A stretch of 54,871 nucleotides of DNA from an uncultured Romboutsia sp. (GCA_937880075.1 CALFLM010000021.1:1-54871); one strand, 5' to 3'; positions 9,513 to 19,218 are shown, numbered from the stretch's first letter. Made by a program: numbers and translations. The notes: generated by a model from the letters alone, not told the origin.

Positions 9513-10976
9513 TTAACTATTTGTGACTTCATTTGCTACATCTTTACCAACTTTATTCTCATATTTCTTCCAACATATTAAAGCAAATCCTAAGAATATT
9601 ACTAATCCTAATACATTATATACAAGAACAAATATTGGATTTGCAGAGCCTTCTGCTAATGTTCCATTTAAATAAGCCATAATATCTGATGGTGATGGTA
9701 CTGATGATATTACAAATACAAAAGTAAATAATGCTAAAAGTAATACTCCTATTCCTATACCAAAACTTCTTGACCCAACTTTAAAGCTTCTTTCAACGCT
9801 AGTCTCTTTTTTTGTTCTCAATACTATATATCCTACTAAGAAGAATAATACTGGTATTAAAGATGTAGATGCTGTCATATTTATTAAGATTTCAAGTAAT
9901 GTATCTACTGAACCTATTCCAAGTGCTGGTATTATTAATAGTATAGTTACTATTACAGCTTGAAGATAAAGAGCATTTACTGGATTACCTTCTCCATCTG
10001 TTTTAGCTACCCATTTACCAAATATACCTTCTGGTATTTCAGAGAATAATACTTTAACAGGTGCTGCTGTCCATAATACCAATGAACCAAGACTTGCTAG
10101 CAACATTATAAATCCAACTATATTTGTTATTATATTTCCTATTCCATAGTGAGATCCTAGTATCTTAAATGAATCAAATAATCCATTTGAAAAATTTCCA
10201 TGAAGTGTTTCTGCTGGAACTATTATACCTACTGCAGCTGCGCCTAAAGCATATAATATACCTACAAGTAATGTTGAAAATAACATTGTTTTTATAAATG
10301 CTTTATTTCCACCTTTAACATCTTTTATATAAACCCCTATACTTTCAGCCCCACCTACTGCTTGTAATACCCATGCTAATACCATGAAGTATTTCCAATC
10401 AAACTTTGGAGTAAGGGCTTGTGATGTAAATTCTTGTGCTGGTGATTTACCTAATAATAGAATAACTCCAAAAGATAAAACTATAAATCCTATTCCAAGA
10501 ATCATTCTTGCAATACCTGATAAATTTGTAACTTTAGATATCCAACTAACCCCTTTAGTTGATAATATAGTTACTCCCCAGAAAAGTATTATTGATATTA
10601 ATACTGTTTTTCCATCGAATACATTTTTGCCAACAAAAGCATATGATGCATATATTAACGTTTTTGGAAGTAATGATGTAAAGAAAAATAAATTAACGAA
10701 AAAATATGACCAAGATCCTAGAAATGCCCATTTTGCACCTAACGATGTTTTTATCCAACTATTAATTCCTGATTCTGAATTTTCATTTGCTGAAGCAAAC
10801 TCCCCTATCATTAATGCAAATGGAAAAAAATAAAATATTGTTCCAAATAAATAAGATGGTACAGTAGCTAAACCTATATTTACACTACTATCAATAATAT
10901 TTCCAAATGAAAATACTGCTGTAAATGTCATAAGCATTAATGAACTTGAACTAAGACTACCCCTTTTTTCACTCAT
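9513..10976 (-). CDS. APC-family amino acid/glutamate-GABA type transporter (YjeM-like)
   Basis: A 487-residue integral membrane protein with about 12 to 13 hydrophobic segments, resembling the YjeM/GadC branch of the amino acid-polyamine-organocation superfamily. The N-terminal 'TFTAVFSFGNIIDSS' matches the unwound first helix of this fold. I place the start at 10976 (MSEKRGSL) because AAGGAGA lies 7 bp upstream of that ATG; an upstream in-frame ATG has no such site. Substrate is not evident. Its position just upstream of lacZ is odd, because known lactose carriers belong to other families (MFS, GPH, PTS). Either it has an unrelated role or lacZ has its own promoter. Confidence 0.8.
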   Translation of the reverse strand: MSEKRGSLSSSSLMLMTFTAVFSFGNIIDSSVNIGLATVPSYLFGTIFYFFPFALMIGEFASANENSESGINSWIKTSLGAKWAFLGSWSYFFVNLFFFTSLLPKTLIYASYAFVGKNVFDGKTVLISIILFWGVTILSTKGVSWISKVTNLSGIARMILGIGFIVLSFGVILLLGKSPAQEFTSQALTPKFDWKYFMVLAWVLQAVGGAESIGVYIKDVKGGNKAFIKTMLFSTLLVGILYALGAAAVGIIVPAETLHGNFSNGLFDSFKILGSHYGIGNIITNIVGFIMLLASLGSLVLWTAAPVKVLFSEIPEGIFGKWVAKTDGEGNPVNALYLQAVIVTILLIIPALGIGSVDTLLEILINMTASTSLIPVLFFLVGYIVLRTKKETSVERSFKVGSRSFGIGIGVLLLALFTFVFVISSVPSPSDIMAYLNGTLAEGSANPIFVLVYNVLGLVIFLGFALICWKKYENKVGKDVANEVTNS

Positions 10977-11006
10977 AATGTATCTCCTTATTAATATTGT
11001 ATTTTT

Positions 11007-11035
11007 GTTATATAAACATATTTTCACAACGTAAA
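11007..11035 (-). promoter_or_regulatory. Candidate promoter of the transporter/lacZ unit
   Basis: On the minus strand TTTACG (11030-11035) and TATAAC (11007-11012) are separated by 17 bp. Both hexamers deviate from consensus, as expected for an activator-dependent promoter. Two direct repeats lie immediately upstream. Confidence 0.45.
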
Positions 11036-11061
11036 AATTATTTAAAAAAAACTTAAATTTG

Positions 11062-11129
11062 TTAACTTATGATGTAACAAAACGCCATATATTTATTAAC
11101 TTATAATATAGTAAAATGCCGTAAATACG
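11062..11129. repeat. Two 34-bp direct repeats, candidate AraC operator
   Basis: Copies at 11062-11095 and 11096-11129 both begin TTAACTTAT and agree at about 25 of 34 positions, including a central AAAA(C/T)GCC. They abut, so the period is 34 bp. The nearer copy starts 26 bp upstream of the candidate -35 at 11030-11035, the usual place for an AraC-type activator dimer bound to directly repeated half-sites. The AraC gene diverging from this region is the likely binder. Confidence 0.55.
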
Positions 11130-11165
11130 TTGTTAAATATGTTTTAGTTTTATATCCCCAATATA

Positions 11166-11179
11166 TAAAACGTTTTCTT
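11166..11179. promoter_or_regulatory. cre-like catabolite repression box
   Basis: The palindromic core AAAACGTTTT within TATAAAACGTTTTCTTG resembles the CcpA cre consensus TGNAANCGNWWNCA, with mismatches at the outer positions. It lies between the divergent transporter/lacZ and AraC genes, where carbon control would be expected. Confidence 0.4.
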
Positions 11180-11278
11180 GATAATTTAATAATATACATT
11201 TACAATAGAAGTATCAATATAATACTGTTGCAATGATTTGTATTATTGTTGCATTATTTTTAAATGGAGGAAATAATC

Positions 11279-12100
11279 ATGGAGCAATTTGGTATATTTT
11301 CAACACCTGAAAAACCTAGTAACGAATTATATATTTACGAATGTGGATTTGAGCATTGTAAACCAAGAGATCCTTATCAGTATGAGCAGATAGATTATTA
11401 TTTGATTCATTATATATTAGATGGTGAAGGTTTATTTTTTATGGATGGTAAAACATATCACTTGAAAAAAGGTGATGGCTTTTTTATACCACCTTTTACT
11501 GATAATAACTATTATCCGATAGTAGAAAATCCATGGGTATATAGATGGATTGGTATTAATGGAACTCGAGCTAAAGAACTTCTTAATATGTGTGGATTTA
11601 AAGATGGAAACTATCTATTTAACTATTCAAAAGATAAAAAAATAGATAATTACTTCAAAAATATATATGAAAGCTGTACATCTAATAATTTATTTGAAGG
11701 TTTAGGATATTTATATCAATTCTTATCAACATTGATTAAAGAAAATACTAATACATATGAAGCTAATTCATCTATTTCCAAAATATACATAGAAAAGTCA
11801 ATTAATTTTATAAAAGAAAACTATAAAAAAAATATATCTGTATCTGATGTATCTGATTATCTTAATATAAATAGAAGCCATTTCTTTAAAATATTCAAAA
11901 AATATATGATGATAAGCCCTCAAGATTTTATAGTTAATTATAAAATAAAACAATCTTGTGATTTACTTAGAAAAAGCAGTTATTCCATATCTGAGATAAG
12001 TAGCTTAGTTTGATTTTCCTCTCCATCCTATTTTTCAAAAATTTTTAAAAAAAATATGAATATAACACCTATAGAGTATAAAAATTTATTTGTTAAATAA
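11279..12100 (+). pseudogene. AraC family regulator with in-frame TGA
   Basis: An AraC regulator of 273 codons interrupted by a stop. The start is the ATG at 11279, because GGAGG lies 8 bp upstream; an ATG 15 bp earlier overlaps that site. The N-terminal cupin ('YYLIHYILDGEGLFFMDG') and first helix-turn-helix ('VSDYLNINRSHFFKIFKKYM') are intact. After 'YSISEISSLV' the codon at 12011-12013 is TGA where this family has Gly, usually GGA. The frame continues to 12100 with exactly the expected 'FSSPSYFSKIFKKNMNITP'. A single G-to-T change would explain it. The truncated protein lacks the second DNA-binding helix and is probably inactive. Its natural targets would be the transporter and lacZ. Confidence 0.85.
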
Positions 12101-12118
12101 ATCTTTATACTCTATAGG
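12068..12118 (+). terminator. Hairpin at the 3' end of the AraC gene
   Basis: A perfect 15-bp inverted repeat CCTATAGAGTATAAA / TTTATACTCTATAGG whose left arm lies inside the coding region and whose right arm follows the TAA. There is no T-run, so it is more likely an RNA-stabilising or pausing structure ahead of the terminator at 12122. Confidence 0.5.
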
Positions 12119-12121
12119 TAT

Positions 12122-12161
12122 CAAACTAAAAAGACAGGTATTAATCTGTCTTTTTAGTTTG
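12122..12161. terminator. Bidirectional terminator
   Basis: A perfect 16-bp stem CAAACTAAAAAGACAG / CTGTCTTTTTAGTTTG with an 8-nt loop and TTTT after it. It lies between the convergent AraC gene and the 49-residue gene, and the stop codon of the latter is inside the right arm. Confidence 0.85.
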
Positions 12162-12303
12162 TTTTAACTTGATTTTTTAAAGCTTTTATCTTTTCTTCAT
12201 CACTTATTTCGGAATTTATTATCTCTAGTATTTCTAATATTCTATTTTCTATATTTTCATCAATCGTTATATTTTCTAATTCCCTATTGTTTATATTTTC
12301 CAT
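12154..12303 (-). CDS. Small acidic protein (49 aa), unknown
   Basis: A 49-codon frame starting MENINNRELENITIDEN and ending 'KALKNQVKTN'. The ATG at 12303 follows AAAGGAG at about 8 bp, and the frame ends inside a strong terminator, so it looks like a genuine monocistronic small gene. The sequence is mostly charged and predicted helical (repeated Ile/Leu with Glu/Asn spacing), with no membrane segment or cysteines. I do not recognise the family. Confidence 0.55.
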   Translation of the reverse strand: MENINNRELENITIDENIENRILEILEIINSEISDEEKIKALKNQVKTN

Positions 12304-12432
12304 AACCTCAACTCCTTTATTTGGAGTATATCCAAGTTTTTATTTTTTAAAATAAATTAACTCATTATGCTAGTTAAATTATTTTAAAATGATATAATAA
12401 AACTTATAAAAAATATAAAAGGAGGATAATAA

Positions 12433-12873
12433 ATGTTTATAATAAAGCACTTTAATGATTTGAGTGTAGATGAGTTTTTTGAAATAGCTAAAGCTAGATA
12501 TGAAGTTTTTGCATGTGAACAAAAAATTACCCAGGAAAATGATTTTGATGATATTGATAAAAAATGTTATCATATTTTCTCTTTAGATAATAATACAATT
12601 ACATCATATGCAAGGATAATACCTAAGCAATATAGTAGTTATGAAGATACTTCTATTGGAAGAGTTCTTGTAAATAAAAATTACAGAAAAAATGGATTAG
12701 CTAAAAAATTAATGCTAAAATCTATTGAGTTTATAACTAATAACCTTAATGAAAAGCATATAACTTTATCTGCTCAATATTACATAAAAGATTTATATAA
12801 ATCTCTAGGTTTTAAAGAATTATCAGATGTCTATAATGAAGTTAGTATTCCTCATGTAAAAATGAGATTATAA
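12433..12873 (+). CDS. GNAT acetyltransferase, ElaA-like
   Basis: A 146-residue protein of the GCN5-related N-acetyltransferase fold. The pattern 'ARYEVFACEQK' near the N terminus, 'YARIIPK', and the acetyl-CoA-binding stretch 'IGRVLVNKNYRKNGLAKKLM' match the ElaA branch, whose substrates are unknown. Full length. The start is preceded by AAAGGAGG. It has its own terminator and no operon partners. Confidence 0.82.
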   Translation: MFIIKHFNDLSVDEFFEIAKARYEVFACEQKITQENDFDDIDKKCYHIFSLDNNTITSYARIIPKQYSSYEDTSIGRVLVNKNYRKNGLAKKLMLKSIEFITNNLNEKHITLSAQYYIKDLYKSLGFKELSDVYNEVSIPHVKMRL

Positions 12874-12885
12874 ACTATGCAAAAT

Positions 12886-12917
12886 AAAAGTGCCTAATTT
12901 ATAACTTAGGCACTTTT
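12886..12917. terminator. Bidirectional terminator
   Basis: Perfect 12-bp stem AAAAGTGCCTAA / TTAGGCACTTTT between the convergent acetyltransferase and aldehyde dehydrogenase genes. Confidence 0.85.
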
Positions 12918-12920
12918 CGT

Positions 12921-14310
12921 TTATTTCATAATTTTTTTTATAGTATTTATTCTATTTTTATATGGTGGGAATACTAGTTTAATATCTAATTTAGTATTCT
13001 TTTTAACAATACTTTTACTATGGGTAAATGTATCAAAACTACTTTTTCCATGATAACTACCCATACCAGATGAACCTATTCCTCCAAAAGGTAAATAATT
13101 AGATGCAACATGACTTATAGTATCATTTACACAACCTCCACCAAATGAAAATCTAGTTATTACATCTTCACTAAAAGCTTTATTTTCAGAGAAAACATAT
13201 AAAGCTAATAGATTTTTATGTTTAGATATATAATACTTTATATCTTCCATATTCTTATACTTTATAACAGGAAGTATTGGACCAAATAGTTCTTCACTCA
13301 TAACTTTATCATTTGAGTCTACATTTTTAAGTACTGTCGGAGATATAAATCTATTTTCAAAATCAACTTCCCCTCCATATGCTATCTTATTTTTATCATG
13401 TTCAAGAATATTTTTTAGTCTAGTCATATGCTTATCATTTACTATACGTCCAAATTCCTTATTATTTTTTATATCTTCACCGTAAAATTCTTTTATTACT
13501 TTTATGAATTCTTTAACTAAATCATCATATATATCTTCATGTGCAAGTACATAATCTGGTGCTACACAAGTTTGCCCTGCATTTATAAGTTTTCCCCACA
13601 TAATTCTTTTTGCACTTATTTTTAAATTAGCCGTATTGTCAATTATTACAGGTGATTTACCACCTAATTCTAGAGTTATTGGTATTAAGTTTTTACTTGC
13701 TTTTTCCATTACTATTTTTCCTACATTTACACTTCCTGTGAAAAATATATAATCAAATTCTAAGTCTAGTAATGCACTATTTACTTGATAATCTCCACTA
13801 ACTACAGCTATGTATTCTTCATTAAATGCATCTTTTATCATTTCAATTATTACTTTTTCAAGATTTACAGTGTATTCTGATGGTTTCAAAACAACTGTAT
13901 TTCCACCTGCTATAGCACCTACTAATGGCTCTATAAGTAGTTGGAATGGATAGTTGTATGGACCAATAATTAAAACACTTCCATAATGATATTTATAAAT
14001 ATATGACTTTCCTGGAAGTTGAGCTAAATCATTTTTAACTCTTTTAACTTTTGCCCATTTTTTTATATTTTTTATAGTGTAGTCGATACTACTATATACA
14101 AATCCAACTTCATTTGAATATGATTCAAATATATGTTTTCCTAAATCTAATTCTAATGCATTTATTATATCTTTTTCATATTTTTTTATTATACTCTTTA
14201 GCTTTTTTAGATTTTTTATCCTCTAAATACTTTTTTTGCCTACTTAAAATATTTTCATGTTTTTTTCTTATGCCCTTTAAATTTATTAAATTATCTTTAT
14301 ATTTATTCAT
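12921..14310 (-). pseudogene. Aldehyde dehydrogenase (class 3 type), frameshifted near the N terminus
   Basis: A membrane-adjacent class 3/fatty-aldehyde-type NAD(P) dehydrogenase of about 460 codons. The start MNKYKDNLIN at 14310 has a good AGAGGTG site, but this frame ends at a TGA near 14175. The homologous frame is +1. It is open from about 14223 and carries 'YSSIDYTIKNIKKWAK', 'LIIGPYNYPFQLL', catalytic Glu in 'TLELGGKSPV', catalytic Cys in 'NAGQTCVAPD', and the C-terminal 'LPFGGIGSSGMGSYHG'. That frame has no usable start codon until a TTG at 13889, which would remove the cofactor-binding N terminus. About 25 residues after the start the spacing is shorter than in relatives, so a small deletion is likelier than a one-base slip. 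Confidence 0.8.
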
Positions 14311-14512
14311 ATTACACCTCTTACTTATTCTTAACTCTATACTAATCTTTAATTTAATTATTTGCAAACCTTATTGTAATATTTATTTTATCATAACTTA
14401 TACAAGTTATATTTATATATCTATACTTTATACTTAAGGATTTATAGAATACATAAACTACTTAGTAAAACTATTGCTATGAATTTATATAAATTTAACA
14501 TTTTTTCGATAG

Positions 14513-14550
14513 AATAATAAAGCCTAGACATTAGTCTAGACTTTATTATT
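14513..14550 (-). terminator. Terminator of the glycosyltransferase gene
   Basis: Inverted repeat AATAATAAAG-C-CTAGAC / GTCTAG-A-CTTTATTATT. The final codons and TAG of the glycosyltransferase gene lie in one arm. Confidence 0.8.
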
Positions 14551-15615
14551 TTTCATTATTAATTTAAAACAATTTTCATTATATTTAACACATGAATCAT
14601 TTGGATTTATTTTCATGCAATTTTTATGATGGCAATAAGCCTGTTTTATATCGCCAACTTTAAAATAGCAATAACATAAATTAAGATGTGGCTTAAATCT
14701 TAAGAAACATATATGCCTACATTGATAGCAATCATCAGTTATAGGTAATCTTAATATTATCTCATACCAACTTATAGCTATGTCATATTTTTCTTCATCT
14801 TGAAAAGAATATGCTATCTTATAAAGTATTTCGCCTTGTGGAGGACCATATTCAAAAGTTTTATAAAAATATTTTCTGGCTATTTCTTTATCATCTTTAC
14901 ATAAATAGCATTCTCCAATTTTACAGAGTGCATCAATTATTTCATCTTCCCAAGTTCCTTTAGATATAAACTCTTCTAGAACTTTTATTGCTTCATTATA
15001 GCACCTGTTACAATATAATTCTTTTCCATAATAATATAAATCTCTCTCACTAAATACTTGTTTTTCTTCAACTTTCTTTTTGTATATTTTTAGGTTTCTG
15101 TCACTTACAGGTTTAATTTTATCATGTATTATAAAAATATCACTATCATAAACATTTCCACTAGCTTCTATATATTCATGGACAAATCCAATCCATTTGA
15201 AGTTATCTTCTCTTTTTACTATTCTATTTCTTACCATAGTTATTTGTGGATTATTACATTCATCTATATCAATATAAGTATGCATAGTTATTACATCTAT
15301 ATCTAATGATAAAACTTGTTTTAAATTTAAAAGTTTTTCTTTATTTTCTTCATCTATTATTTCATCAGCATCTAGCCATAGTATATAATCTTTAGTAGCT
15401 TTTTCAAAAGAAAAATTTCTAGCATCTGAAAAGTCATCATTCCATATATAGTCATATATGTTTTCTGTATAGTTTTTGCATATATTTTTGCTATTATCAG
15501 TTGAGCCTGTATCAACTATTATTATCTCATCAACTGCATCATAAATACTTTTCAAACATCTATCTATAACTAATTCTTCATCTTTTATTATCATACATAA
15601 GCTTAGGGTTATCAT
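14536..15615 (-). CDS. Family 2 glycosyltransferase with TPR-like repeats
   Basis: A 359-residue cytoplasmic protein. Residues 1 to ~110 form a GT-A domain: 'LSLCMIIKDEE', 'IIIVDTGSTDNS', and the metal-binding DxD as 'LWLDADE' (D82, D84). Residues ~190-355 are paired helices of tetratricopeptide type with many Cys and Tyr ('GKELYCNRCYNEAIKVLEEF', 'YDIAISWYEIILRL'). This layout is found in GT2 enzymes that modify proteins or short glycans. AAGGAG lies 7 bp before the ATG at 15615. It follows the dynamin gene by 26 bp on the same strand, so it is probably in one operon with the two dynamins. Substrate unknown. Confidence 0.85.
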   Translation of the reverse strand: MITLSLCMIIKDEELVIDRCLKSIYDAVDEIIIVDTGSTDNSKNICKNYTENIYDYIWNDDFSDARNFSFEKATKDYILWLDADEIIDEENKEKLLNLKQVLSLDIDVITMHTYIDIDECNNPQITMVRNRIVKREDNFKWIGFVHEYIEASGNVYDSDIFIIHDKIKPVSDRNLKIYKKKVEEKQVFSERDLYYYGKELYCNRCYNEAIKVLEEFISKGTWEDEIIDALCKIGECYLCKDDKEIARKYFYKTFEYGPPQGEILYKIAYSFQDEEKYDIAISWYEIILRLPITDDCYQCRHICFLRFKPHLNLCYCYFKVGDIKQAYCHHKNCMKINPNDSCVKYNENCFKLIMKNNKV

Positions 15616-15641
15616 GTCTCTGCTCCTTATTAGATTTACAT

Positions 15642-17345
15642 TTATGCTTTATTGTATGATATTTCTACATATTGTGTTAAATATGTTATATATTTTTCTA
15701 TTGTACCTATAAAATCTTCTATTTCATATTTATTTATATATACGCCTTTTATATTCTTTAATATCTCAGTAGTAGTTACTACTATTTCTTGGCTAAGCTT
15801 TTCATAATCCTTATTTAATTCCTCTTTTATATTTTCTTTTAAACGCTTTATAAAACTTTCTATATTATCAAGGATTTCTTTATTTTTTCTGTCATCTAAA
15901 ACCTTATCATATATAACTTTTCCAACCGCTCCACTTATAGTTCCAGCTATTAAAAGAGGAGGTAAATAAGTCATAATCGCTGCTCCAAGTGTAAGTGATG
16001 CTGCATAATTTCCTAAGGTTGCACTGTAAATTGAAATAACCCCTCCTGATGTAGCTCCAAGAATTGCTCCTGTACCTATGGTTGCAAGTATTGCATTTAT
16101 ATCTGTTTTTTCACCATCTAACTTAAATGTTGGTGTATCTAATAATTCATTTTTATAAGTTATATCATTTACATATCTTTTTATGTCATCATCCATTTCA
16201 TCACTTACTTCCCTTAGGCAAGTACTCCATTCTTTAAAATACAAATCATCTAGTTCATTCTTTTTTAAATTTATCAAATCAGTTAAATAAGATTCATTTA
16301 TATATATATTTGCAGATTTTATATCACTTTCAATTTTTTTTACTTCATCACTTAAGAAAATTCTATCAATCCAATCATTTATTTCAAACTCCATTTTTGC
16401 TTTTATATAATCTTTTTTATTTTGTAATAGTCTTTCATATTTTTTTAGTTCACCTAGTAATACATCAATACTTTTATTATAATCACTATGTACTATTATA
16501 TCTTTTTGGATTATTCCTTCTATTGATGTTTTTATACTTTTATATTTTGTTTCATTAGAGTTTTTATATATACACTCTATATAATCAGTTAACTTTCTAA
16601 AATTTTCTCTAAGCTCTGTATAGTTTGATACTATTAAGTCTGTACTTTTAGCTATTGTTTGTTGACTCATTTTATGCTGATATTCAAGAGATGATGATAT
16701 CATAAAAAATCTATCTATATAAATTCCATACTCACTTGTTATATAATCTAAAATTTCACTCCTATTTTCTGTTAATAAATCACACTTATTGACTACTCCA
16801 ACAATAGGTTTATTATATTCACTTATTAAGTCTAATGCTTCTATTGTATCTTCTTGACCTAGGTGAGTTGCGTCTATAACAAATAAAATTAAATCTGCAT
16901 ACTTAATATAATCTATAGTTTTCTTCTCATTACTTTGAGTTATGCTTTTTAGCCCTGGTGTATCTACTATATTTATTTTTTTCAAATAATCTATGTCTAA
17001 ACTTATTCTTGTCAAATCTACAAATTTACTCACATCAGTATTTTCGCTATAAACAACTTCTATTACTGATGAAGTAGCTTCTAATACATCTACCTTACTT
17101 ATTTCTTTTCCTAAAAGTGCATTTAAAAGACTTGATTTTCCTGATTTAACTTCTCCTACTATAGCTATATTTAATGGTTTATACTGACTTGATTCTAATG
17201 CTTTGATATTTTCTATTTGTGCATTTAGGTTTTCAAATACAATATCCTTAAAAGGCACTATTTCCTTTTGCGATAATCTTTGTCTTATTGGAGAATTGAG
17301 TAAAGTTTCTTTAATTTCATATATATATTGATTTATATTTTTCAA
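15642..17345 (-). CDS. Dynamin-like GTPase (first of pair)
   Basis: A 567-residue large GTPase. G1 is 'GEVKSGKSS' (64-72), G3 'DTPG' (128-131) and G4 'NKCD' (186-189). A helical stalk follows, and at roughly 425-490 there is a Gly/Ala-rich double hydrophobic hairpin ('ILATIGTGAILGATSGGVI'), the paddle-like membrane insertion seen in bacterial dynamins. Start is TTG at 17345 with GAGGTG at 6 bp; the preceding gene stops 4 bp earlier, so translation is probably coupled. Bacterial dynamins usually come in pairs that act together on membranes (remodelling, stress and phage resistance in known cases). The partner here is frameshifted. Confidence 0.88.
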   Translation of the reverse strand: MKNINQYIYEIKETLLNSPIRQRLSQKEIVPFKDIVFENLNAQIENIKALESSQYKPLNIAIVGEVKSGKSSLLNALLGKEISKVDVLEATSSVIEVVYSENTDVSKFVDLTRISLDIDYLKKINIVDTPGLKSITQSNEKKTIDYIKYADLILFVIDATHLGQEDTIEALDLISEYNKPIVGVVNKCDLLTENRSEILDYITSEYGIYIDRFFMISSSLEYQHKMSQQTIAKSTDLIVSNYTELRENFRKLTDYIECIYKNSNETKYKSIKTSIEGIIQKDIIVHSDYNKSIDVLLGELKKYERLLQNKKDYIKAKMEFEINDWIDRIFLSDEVKKIESDIKSANIYINESYLTDLINLKKNELDDLYFKEWSTCLREVSDEMDDDIKRYVNDITYKNELLDTPTFKLDGEKTDINAILATIGTGAILGATSGGVISIYSATLGNYAASLTLGAAIMTYLPPLLIAGTISGAVGKVIYDKVLDDRKNKEILDNIESFIKRLKENIKEELNKDYEKLSQEIVVTTTEILKNIKGVYINKYEIEDFIGTIEKYITYLTQYVEISYNKA

Positions 17346-17349
17346 AATA

Positions 17350-18991
17350 TCACCTCAAATTTATTAATATATTTTCTATATTATCTAAATAACTGATATG
17401 CTCTTTTATTAAATTGTAATCTAAATATTTATTTTTGAATGTATCATATTTAACTTCATTTACATTATCTTTTATATTATCTAATTTATCTTTTAAGGTT
17501 GTTATTATCTCATCTTCTAAATATGTAATATTTTTATAGATATAGTTACTTAGTGCTACTTCATCATTTATAGCTTTTCCTGAGTTTTCTTTTTTGAATT
17601 GATTTATGAAATTTGATAGTTTATTGTTTCTTTTTATAGTTGTAAAGTTATTATAATTTATAATCAAGTATTTACTTTTGGAAAAATAAACTTTTGTGTT
17701 GATGGGACTCTTTGTAATATTGTTAAAATCTGCTTTTTTGATTAATATATTATAATTTTTTTCTATTGACTTGCTACATTGTTGTTCTAAATTCTCTATT
17801 GATTTTCTCAATAAATATAAATTATTTTTATTATATATTTTTTTCTGCTTAAATTTATTCATATGATTTATTGTATATAAATAGATTTCATCACAACTTT
17901 TATTTAGTTCAAAACCAATTTCATTGTATAAAGATATATCTTTATATAAATCTCTTTTATATGAATGTATTTTATATAATAAATTTTCTTTCATTATAGA
18001 TAAATTTTTATATTTTGAATATATTTGTTTTTTTTCACATACTTGTTTAAAATTTATCTCTATAGATTTATATAAATTATTTATGTTACTTTTATCTATT
18101 AAATATTTATCTTTATTTACAATACCATCTAAAGCATCACGCGCTGATATATAAACAATATCATTAAATTTATTATTATATATTTCATTTACTTTTTCTT
18201 TAAGTCTTTCTAAATCTTTATCATTTTTTATTGTATCTATTTTATTAACTACACCTATTATCTTCTTTTCATGTAAATTATCTATTTTATTTATTTCATC
18301 AATTAATTTATTAGTTTCTTTAGATACTATATTTTGAGCATCTATTAACCATATTACGCCATCTGATTTTTGGTAGTATTTATTCATACGCTTTACTGTA
18401 TTTTTTAGTAATGTTTGGTTGAGTCCTGGGGTATCTACTATTGTAAAGTCATTAAGTATTGTTTTATTTTTTAAATAGTATTTGATTTGATCTATATCTG
18501 ATTTATATAAGTGTAATTTTTCTTGTTCAATTTTAAACTCTTTTAATTTATCTTTGCTAAGTTTATTCTTGTAATTTAATATTATTTTAGATATCTCTTT
18601 TTTTGATATTTTAAATTTATCCTCTTCTTCTTTTAATCTCTCTTTCATCATTATAGATTATTTTTATTTTTTCATTGTCAGATTTAATAAATAAATCTAG
18701 TTTCCATGTATTTGGTATATCGCTAGTTTCTATTACTTTGTCTTGTAAAAGAGCATTTATAAGAGTTGATTTTCCATAATTACCAGAACCCATTATAAAT
18801 AGTAAAAATGGATTTTCTAATTCCTTTATACTTTTAGTATTTTCTTTTATTTCTTGTTCTATATATGAAACTAGCTCTTTTGATTTGCTTTCTTTACTGT
18901 TTATATCTTTTTTTAATAATTGTAATTCTTTATTTAACTTATTCATTATATTCATCAATTTTTCTAACTCATTATGTCTGCTATCATACAT
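17350..18991 (-). pseudogene. Dynamin-like GTPase (second of pair), frameshifted
   Basis: One GTPase of about 545 residues split over two frames. The first (18991 to 18617, 124 residues) begins MYDSRHNELEK and holds G1 'GSGNYGKST' (68-76). The second (18651 to 17350) resumes with 'RLKEEEDKFKISKKE' and holds G3 'DTPGL' and G4 'NKID', then a long Lys/Asn/Tyr-rich helical region. The frames overlap by 35 bp in a purine-rich stretch (GAGAGATTAAAAGAAGAAG); skipping one base there joins 'YNDERERLKEEED'. No clear slippery site or stimulatory structure is visible, so mutation or an indel error is likelier than programmed frameshifting. Without repair, the P-loop and the rest of the GTPase are separate and inactive. 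Confidence 0.78.
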
Positions 18992-19168
18992 ACTATCATC
19001 CCTTTTTTATTTTAGCTACTTCATCTAAAGAATTCTAAATTGAAATTTATTATATTATATGGCTTTTCACTATCTTAAAGAACTTATATCTATATATTAA
19101 TAAAAGTTGATGATAAAGTTATTCTATATATCCGCATAGTTTTATAGTATAAACTTTCCTATACGTAA

Positions 19169-19218
19169 AAAATGGCTATTTCAAAATCATTATTTAATCA
19201 TTTTGAAATAGCCATTTT
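19169..19218. terminator. Long isolated hairpin
   Basis: A perfect 19-bp stem AAAATGGCTATTTCAAAAT / ATTTTGAAATAGCCATTTT with a 12-nt loop, and A- and T-rich flanks on either side. It looks like a bidirectional terminator but is about 180 bp from the nearest gene end, so it may end an unannotated small transcript. Confidence 0.6.

Noticed and set aside
14114..14437. 107-residue hydrophobic plus-strand frame
   Set aside because: It lies antisense to the aldehyde dehydrogenase N terminus. Poly-A-rich antisense codons (TTT, TTA) give false hydrophobic peptides.
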